DNA of 64,000 bases, taken from positions 13,730,479-13,794,478 of the forward strand of contig NC_092872.1 in NCBI RefSeq assembly GCF_028372415.1. The letters run 5' to 3'. The notes below the pieces were generated by a model. The model was given only the letters and a program-made list of their open reading frames with translations, had not been told where the DNA came from and did no database searches. This stretch comes from Notamacropus eugenii. Lineage: Eukaryota; Chordata; Mammalia; Diprotodontia; Macropodidae. The translations under genes were made by a program, and so were the position numbers. Every line of letters starts with the position of its first letter. The first letter of the stretch is position 1. Below are positions 56,361 to 64,000 of this stretch, one piece after another.

Positions 56361-59300
56361 AGGACTTCACGAAAATTTAAACCTACTGATGTCAATCAAG
56401 AAACTTCTTTTCTTATTTTATAGTATTTTTCAAATTGCATGCAAAGAAAATTTTTACCTTTGCTTTTTTATAAAGTTATGAGTTCCAAATATCCTCCCTC
56501 CTTTCCTTTCCTCTCCCCTCCCCAAGAATTTTAATACAGTTTATATACGTGGAATCCTGTAACACTATTTTCATATCAGTCACATTGTGAAAGGAAACAG
56601 TTTGCCAAAATAATTGTACTTTGGAAAAGAAGAGAAATCACGGAAATAAATAAAGCAGAAACAGGAAGCTTTAATCTGCATTGAGTCCAGCATATCTTTC
56701 TCTGAATGTGGGAAACATTTTCCACCATGAGTCTTTCTGAACTTTCTTGGAAATCAGTTCACATTTACTCAGTGCCTAGTATGTGCCAGGTAATGCGCTA
56801 AGCCCTGGGGATACAGAACGCGGCAAATATAGCACCTGGTTCAAGGAGCTCACAATCTAATGAAAGACATAAGGTGCAAATACAGACAAGTTCAGCTACA
56901 TACAGGATGAAGAAGAACTAAGTAATAGAAGGAAGGCACTTCTAGGACCTTAACACACTGTAGGGAAGACATCCTGGAAATGATGGCATTTCACTGGGGG
57001 CTTGGAAGGAGCCAGGGAGGTCAGCAAGCAGAATGAAGGAGGGAGAGCATTCCAGGCATGGGGGACAGCCAGAGAGAAGCCCCAGAGGAAGGAGATGGGT
57101 GTGACAGTGGTGCAGGACTTGAAGAGCTGTCCTGGGGGAGAGGGATTAGATTGGTTCAGTTCAGCCAGAGAAGACAGGACTAGAAGTACTGGGTGAAAGT
57201 GTGATGTGCCAAATTTAGGCTGGATAATAAGGAAAGAGTTGCTGAGGAGTAGGGCTCTCCTCAAATGGAATGGGCTGCTCAGAGAGATGGTGAGTTCTCT
57301 AAACTATCCCTTTCATCTTCTGATTGTTATAGGATAAAAACTATAAATGAACTTGGATAGTTTTGCCATTTTTATAATTTTGACATGACCCAGCCATGAG
57401 CACTGAATCTTCTTCCTGCTACTGCAGTTGGGTTTTGTTTCTTTAAGGAGAACTTGATATCTGTGCAAGTACTGAGTACAGTGATAGATAGACCATGCTC
57501 AAATTTTATGTATTTGATTGTTGTTTTCAGTGGGATTTCCTGATATCTTGATACCTCTTAGATTAGTCATTAGATTAGTCCAATGGCAAGACAAAAGTCA
57601 AGATGAGTGGTAATGGCTTGAGAAGCAATGGCTGAACTTGGCATCTGATGTCTGATCAAGCTCTGTGAGTTCCACAGTGGCTGCATCAGCCACCTTCATG
57701 GCCTTTGGAGAAAATTGATTTCTTCAATCCGTTGCACTGGGGAAATCTTCACATGCTTGGGATAGAAATTCCCCTAACTTCCCAATGGATTTGAGGCCTG
57801 TGAATTACCATAACCTTATTTAGTCAGTCTGCCAAGGTAGTTTTGGTATGATGTGGTTTCTCCCCTGCTACAGATTTTGGAATCACAAGAGAGGTTTTGG
57901 TGTCAGATGGACAGAAACAAATTGATGAGTATCCCTCAGTAAGTCTTCATAACACAAATCCTAGCACTCTCAGAAAAGCCCATCCTTCCTTATAAGGTTA
58001 GACTTGTTGAAAGGAAGAATATTTTGGCATTTTTGCAAACTATGTAGAGTTAGATATATAGAGAAAAACAGAAAAAGTGAAGTCCATTTGCCTAAGAATC
58101 AATGAAAGATTGGTCTTTCTTTCTCATGGCACTTCTTCTTGGAGAGAAAAGAGAATCATGTTTTTTTCTCTCTGGATGATGAAAATCAGAAAACCAGGAT
58201 CTCTCTTTCCTCAAGCTCTTACCAACTCCACCCATGTCATCGGTTTAGCATATAAAGAAATCAGTTTCCACCAAGGTAGAAAGTCTTATACAGATCATCT
58301 GTTGTCAGAGGGTTACACAAACAACATTTTTTACACAAACAGAATACAGAAGGAGACCATACTAAAATTTGAGAAAGGAGAGATCAGTTCCAGGTGGAGG
58401 GATCAGAGAAGACTTCATAAAAACATGACCAATGGGTCTTATAGAAGGGCAAGGATGTCAGTAGACACAAATGTGTGAGAGGGAGAAGCTCTCTTGCAGG
58501 CAGATGGCACAGCCTATGCAAATACATGGAGAGGGGAGAGCAAAGGGTACAATGAGAGAGCAATAAATAATACAGCTTGTCTAGAAAACAGAAAATGAGA
58601 AGGGGAGAAAGGAAAAATGAGGTTGGAAGGATGTGAGACTCTCCCTCTGTCATGCTGGGGGCCAGGATGTCCCCTCTCAGCTTGCCTGCCTTTTCTCTCC
58701 CTTCTCCCCTTTGACATCCTCCAGGCTCCCCCTCAGTCTTTGCTGTGGCACTGTGCTTCAGATCAACAGGTCATTTTCTTTCATGCAGGGAAGTAGTTTC
58801 TGGGCTGGGGAGGAAGAAACCTGCATTTAAGCAGGAGAAAAGAAGTAAAGTCTGGGTTGACCTAGAACCTAGTTCTTCTCTCTTCTGGGGTCAAGCTCAG
58901 ACTTAGAAGTTTCCCAAAGGAGTCTCAGGCATCACATTCAAAAGTTGTATTGGAAATATTCATCTCTGGTCACAGGCATGTAGACAGCACCAAGGGAAGG
59001 TGAGTATAAAGCAGTGAGTGTTGGCCTTGGAGTCAGAAGGTGAGAGTCGAGGTCTTGGCTCCGGTATTTACTGGATGTGTGACATTGGGTAAGTCCCCTG
59101 ATGATGCTGAGGCTCAGGTGCCTGATGCATATAATCAATAATAGTGTCTGTGCTACCTACCTTAAATGAGATAATGATTGTAAAGGGACTGGTAAACTTT
59201 TAAGTGCTACAAAAATCTGTTATGACTGAAGATAAAGACAAGTAAGGAAAGGAGAGTGGGGAAGAAAGAGCATAGTGTTGACTCCAATGGCTCAGGAAGG

Positions 59301-62300
59301 CTACATGTGGATAAGAGAGCATGACAGTCTATAGAATGTCAGAGCTGGAAGGGATTTTAGGGAGCCTAGATGTCACTTTTTCATTTAATTCAGGTTTGTC
59401 ACCCATAATGTGTTTGACAAGGAGCTAATGAATTAAAAACACCTAGGAAGCATCTACAATGTGAAAATTCCTGTTCCAGGTGCTGGAAAAGATGAAAAAA
59501 ATAAAAAATTGCAGCAAGAATAAGAGAAACACAGAGATGCTTCGACTCCCTTATCATAAAATAATCACATGAATATGTGAGAATGTGAGAAATTCCAGAA
59601 AGAAAGGCTATCTTCCAGTCACATTGAATGTGTTGGTAGAACTTGGGGACTGCCTGGTTTAAAAGCAAAGTCACTAGGTCTCAGAGCTTGGGACAGGATC
59701 TATATGAAAAGTAGGAAGCTTCAGGCCAAGGCAACCTCAGTTGGGGGTGGGTGGAAGTGAGATTAAAAGATTGTCTGTGCCAGGTAAAGTTGTGCCCCAT
59801 GCTCTGAAAGAACAGATGATGGTGCCCAGATCTCCACTCCCTAGCAGGATATAGCAATGGGGTGAAAGATAGGATGGGTTGTAGATAGGGGTACTCTAGG
59901 AATGTAAGTCCAGGGAGACGGGTCCCAGAAGAGGGAGAGCCTGAGGAGATTTGGTGGCAGCCTGGTGCCAGATGAGGGAGGGAGGAACAGCTGGAGGACT
60001 GCCAAAGGGACTAATCATGGCTGCAGAAGTCCATTCCATGGACAAAACCTCTACCACTCTATCCTAACTGTAGCTCTGCCTAGGTTCCTCTTTCAGCCTA
60101 CAACTGGCCATACACTGAGAAGCATTCATTGCTTTGATCCTGCTGAAGGAAAGGCAGTACTTGGAGAGACTCTCTGGCATTTGAGTTGAGTCTCTGTAGA
60201 GGTCAGAGTGAGGGAATGTTCAGGAAACTTGGTAGTTCTGATGACTGTTTGTCTCTCTTTAAGTCTACTGTAGGGAGACGGAGTCTCTATTTCAGAGCAT
60301 TGATGATGAATAAACTCTAGGGCAAGTGAGGGGTTTTCCACCCAGGCCTGTGTCTGGTGCCCTCACAATCTGAGAAGCATTGATATTGATATGGGGAGGA
60401 GGGACAAGAGATCTGGATCTGATTTCACTTCTTGCTAGCAACATTCTATTATTCGAAGGGACAAGTCTACTTTTCCCCTCTCTCCACTGACACCACAGAT
60501 GACTTACTCACAAGAATCACTCGATTTGGATCTCTAACGTGACCTGGGTCTAACTAGGCAGCTCATTCTCAAGACAATGGAGCCAACTTTCACTCTGCTT
60601 TCAGATGCCAAATCTGGTCAGTTCTCCCTCGTGTCCTGTCCACTTCACCTTTCCCATCCAAACCCTCCTTTCCATTCCTCTAACCACCACTCCCGAACAA
60701 GTCCTCATCACTTTTCACCTACTGCAATAACCTGCTGACTGATCCCCCTGTGCCAAATCCTAAATTTCTTCACTCCATTGTCCACCCAGCTTCCTAATGA
60801 AAACATGTGATCTTGTCACTTCCCTCCTTAAAACAAATAGTCAAAGAAGGAAACAAAAACCTCAGGTACTCCCTAGAGTCTATAGGATAAATGACAGACA
60901 ACTGGACAACACATCATATTTAAGACCTTCTTGGCACCTATACCACCTTACAAACTACATCCCTTATTGTTCAAAATATTTTGCTGGCAAACTAGATTTC
61001 TTGCTTTTCCATAGTCTTATCTTGCTGTGTCTAGAGTTCCCTGTGCCAGGAATGAATCCCTGCCCATCTCTGCCCACTGAGAGCCTTCTCTTCCTCCAAG
61101 GCCCAGCTCAGACATCACTTTTTTCATGAAGCCTTCACAGGTCTATTGCCCCTCCACCCCCACTCCACAGTCCTACCCATGAAGTCATCTCTCTCAGACT
61201 GTCTTGACCACTTCATGTCTAGCTGTTACCTGGTCCCAATCCCTGCCACATGTTCCATTGTATGCTTAGAATTCTGTTCCCGCTCCCATGCTTCCTAGAT
61301 TCTCAGCCACTTCAGGGGAGACATTTTGAGTGGGGGGTTTTCCATCTTTTTCTGTGCAGTTTAAGAGTACATGAGAAGTCCTTAAATGAGAAAACATGGA
61401 GGCAGAAAGTATAAGTGAAGGGTAAACTGCAGCAAGTAAGAGACCTGGGAATGGGCGAATGAACAAATGAATGAAGGAATGAAAAGACATTTCTGCTTTC
61501 AGTGCTTTCCCTCTCTTCATGATTTCCTATTCATCTGCTCACAGCTTGCTTTGCGTACATTCTTTTGCATGTTGTCTCCCTCTCATTAGATTGTAAGTTC
61601 CTTGAGGGCAGGGTCTGTCTTTTGCCTCTTTTTGGATCTCCAATACTAACAGAGTTCCTGGCACATACTAACTTACTAATTAATGTTTAGCAGTTAATTG
61701 AATGCCTTGGTGTGTCCCAGAAACAATGCTAAGTACTTGGAAAACAAATATAATCCATGTATTCTGGCTCCAAATCCACAATCCAAATCTAGGCGCCTGA
61801 AACATTAGTCTTCCTCATGAGAAGCCTTCACAAGAAGGTCTTCATCTTCCTCTGCCTTCAGTGACTGCTCCAACTCTCAGTGATCTCTGCTCCTACCTGG
61901 TTTTATAGAGAAATGGCAAAACAAACCTTGGTACTCAGGCCAGAAACCTGAGGAAAAGCCCCACCTCTGTCACCTCAGGCTGCACCATCACTGCTCAGTT
62001 CTTCATGTTTCCAATCTGTAAATTGGGGGCTCCACAACCAAGTTGGAGAGGCCCTGTGAGGTAGTAGATTGAGGACCCCCAGGAAGGAGTTAGGAAGCCT
62101 GGATTCCAATCCCCCTCTGACATAGTGGACATGCTGTGACATTCAACAAGTTGCTCCAAGCAGCCCTCCAAGACCACAAACTTCAGAACAATTGTCCGTC
62201 TGAATGGGTACAATGAGATTCTTCAGTAGAAACACCCTACATCAAGGAAATCAACGATCTCTACTGTTCCCCTACCTTGCCCCCACCCTCACCAAATCAA

Positions 62301-63229
62301 AACGTAAAATCACTCTGTACTTTACCAGATCATTGTGAGAAAACACTGCAATTTTTAAAGTGTCATCAGAATAGTACATGTTAGTATGTCCTATAATACC
62401 ACCCGTATAATATTTTATTTTTATTTGATGATTTCCTTTGTATCAGCATTATCTTCCTCACTACCCAGAAGGATGAAAGTTGGAGACTGAAGACACTGGT
62501 GCAAGAGAGAGACCCTACTAAGCAGCAAAACCAGGATGGGCTTGGTTAGGGTCTCCTCATTTGGCCACCTATATTACCAATGTGATACTCACAGCAGTTG
62601 CCGTGAATACACAGGTGTATTTCCAGGGCTGAATTACAAAATATAACAAACTTTCTTCCTCAAAGGTAAAACCAAGATATTGATTCAGATACCAGGAAAC
62701 CAATTCCACCATGATAATAAGGAAGTTCATACACATCACCAACCCAGGGAGCACTGACCTCCCCAAGCCTTCCCTCCCTTAGGCTTACCCACAAAAAACA
62801 CTCCCCTAGGCAAAATTCTTCCCTCTCTCACTCATGCTAGCTGCTCTCTCCCAGCTCTGCCTCCCTGTCACTTCCTGCTGTATTCATTTGGCAAGCTCCT
62901 CCCACCATGGCCTACATGTGACTCAGGCTCCACATGACTCAGGCTCCATCACAGAAGTCAACTGGATTTGAGCTCAAAGCTGATCACATAGGCCCATTAA
63001 TAGGTAGGATAGATCTTCCCATTCTTTTAACATTACATTCAGCCCCAAGACCTTTAATGTCCTTTATACAGGTCAATGGGAGTTTAGGGGTAAATGGTAT
63101 CAACATAACTTCACACCAGTATAACTGGGATAACACAAAGTAAACATATAAAACAGTGACTTTGGGTGGGGTCTTAAGCATAAGCATTTCATCTTTCTCC
63201 CTCGAATGAATGAGACCAAAAATCCCTTG

Positions 63230-63772
63230 GAGTATGTAATGTTAATTAGAGAGTTAAAGATCTTCTCCACCCTGATGGGCCTCTCCATTAAGGGAAGCTT
63301 GATGAGGGGAAGCCATATCTATTGTTAATTTCCAATAATTTCATTCAAATGAGAATAAAATGTTCTAATTTCTAATGGTTCTCAAGGGTTGTGATGCCAT
63401 CTGCTTCTGAAAAGTGTATAAATACTCTTAGGTGAAGTTTGACTTTGAGGCTCATTTATTGGAACTGTTTGTCTGGCCAAATGAGACCCTGGACAGCTGC
63501 TAAGGAGTCCCCCTACTTTGAAAACCCAAATGTTGGTGCTTCTCTCTCTGGTAACTACGTATGTATGGTCAGACAGTTGGATCTTTCTGTGGATCTGTGA
63601 TGTATGTATTGCTTACAGTCACACAGTTGGAAACCCTGTCTGTATGCTCATCTTTCTTTCTCTGCTTGTCTTTTCTCTGGAGTTCAGGGTGCTGAATTTT
63701 TACCCTGAATTAAGTGAATGACACATGTGCTTGATCAAAATGATTGTTGACTCCTCAAAAGTTGTTTGCCTT
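63230..63772. mobile_element. LTR-like repeat, right-hand copy
   Basis: Almost identical to 27,080-27,620 (about one change per 250 bp by eye). It shows the same GTATAAATA box and the same short open frame, 63,518-63,721. Confidence 0.5.
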
Positions 63773-64000
63773 TTAGAAAAGCAGATTAAGAACCTGTGTA
63801 GGTGGCCCTCCTGTGTATGTCAGGGTCCTTGCTGTTACAGGGTAAGGTATCATCCTTCTCTAATTACTTCCTGCTGAGCTTGGATGGAGAACTGTCCCTG
63901 CCATGACAGGTCCCATTCAAGGGTTCAGTTCTTTAACCAGCATCCAGAGCTTGGTCGATGCCAGGTCCAGGCATGATGTATCACAGTCTTAGAGAGACGA

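Larger units (their letters stand above)
45174..63990 (+). repeat. Right copy of the direct segmental duplication
   Basis: Same-orientation counterpart of 1-27,848. It starts immediately after the inverted middle arm and runs to the window end, where it still matches the left copy near 27,848. It keeps the unoccupied ERV target site at about 54,786-54,791. The part 56,361-63,200 is low-copy non-coding DNA with MIR and L2 pieces. I see no confident gene in it. Confidence 0.9.

Overview
The window is nuclear DNA from a marsupial. It carries one marsupial-type cathelicidin gene (about 32.2-35.05 kb, + strand) in repeat-rich DNA. The marsupial call rests on three things: a cathelicidin whose mature peptide begins K-R-G-L-W (the style of Australian marsupial cathelicidins), many SINEs opening with the marsupial GGGGCAGCTAGGTGG head, and seven or more ORF1-only LINEs (HAL1, half-L1). 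The species cannot be told from the sequence. Most long open frames are repeats or chance.

Layout. (1) 1-7.7 kb: nested antisense HAL1 copies. (2) 7.74-25.3 kb: low-copy DNA holding a SINE and another HAL1. That HAL1 is split by a 6.5 kb class II (betaretrovirus-like) endogenous retrovirus on the minus strand (12,117-18,597; LTRs intact, 6-bp target duplication CTTGAA). (3) 25.3-31.84 kb: L2/MIR debris, an LTR-like repeat and an old ERV-L pol remnant (integrase, then dUTPase, minus strand). A 2.3 kb probable retrocopy with a CpG-rich 5' end and a poly(A) tail splits the ERV-L. (4) 31.84-35.05 kb: the cathelicidin gene, with exons 1, 3 and 4 clear and no intact exon 2. (5) 35.03-45.2 kb: an inverted, more diverged copy of 7.74-25.3 kb. 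(6) 45.17-64.0 kb: a direct copy of 1-27.85 kb, without the ERV but with its own nearly full-length HAL1 at 47.37-50.14 kb.

So the cathelicidin sits in the spacer of a large imperfect inverted repeat, and the left half has been copied again in direct orientation to the right. Presence or absence of each insertion orders the events: inverted duplication first, then the HAL1 at 11-20 kb, then the direct duplication, then the ERV in the left copy and a HAL1 in the right copy. Divergence between the direct copies is uneven: roughly a tenth near their left ends, a few percent in the middle and under 1% in the last 2 kb, which suggests recent gene conversion or exchange. The right copy leaves the window about 4.4 kb before the point where a second cathelicidin would start.

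The ERV is defective but readable. Gag is one frame interrupted by three stop codons. The gag-pro slippery heptamer GGGAAAC lies in exact register, pro and RT are open, RNase H is fused to integrase by a deletion, and Env lacks its surface subunit. An 18-nt perfect copy of the 3' polypurine tract lies inside the integrase coding region, as in lentiviruses. Percentages, alignments and boundaries here were judged by eye.
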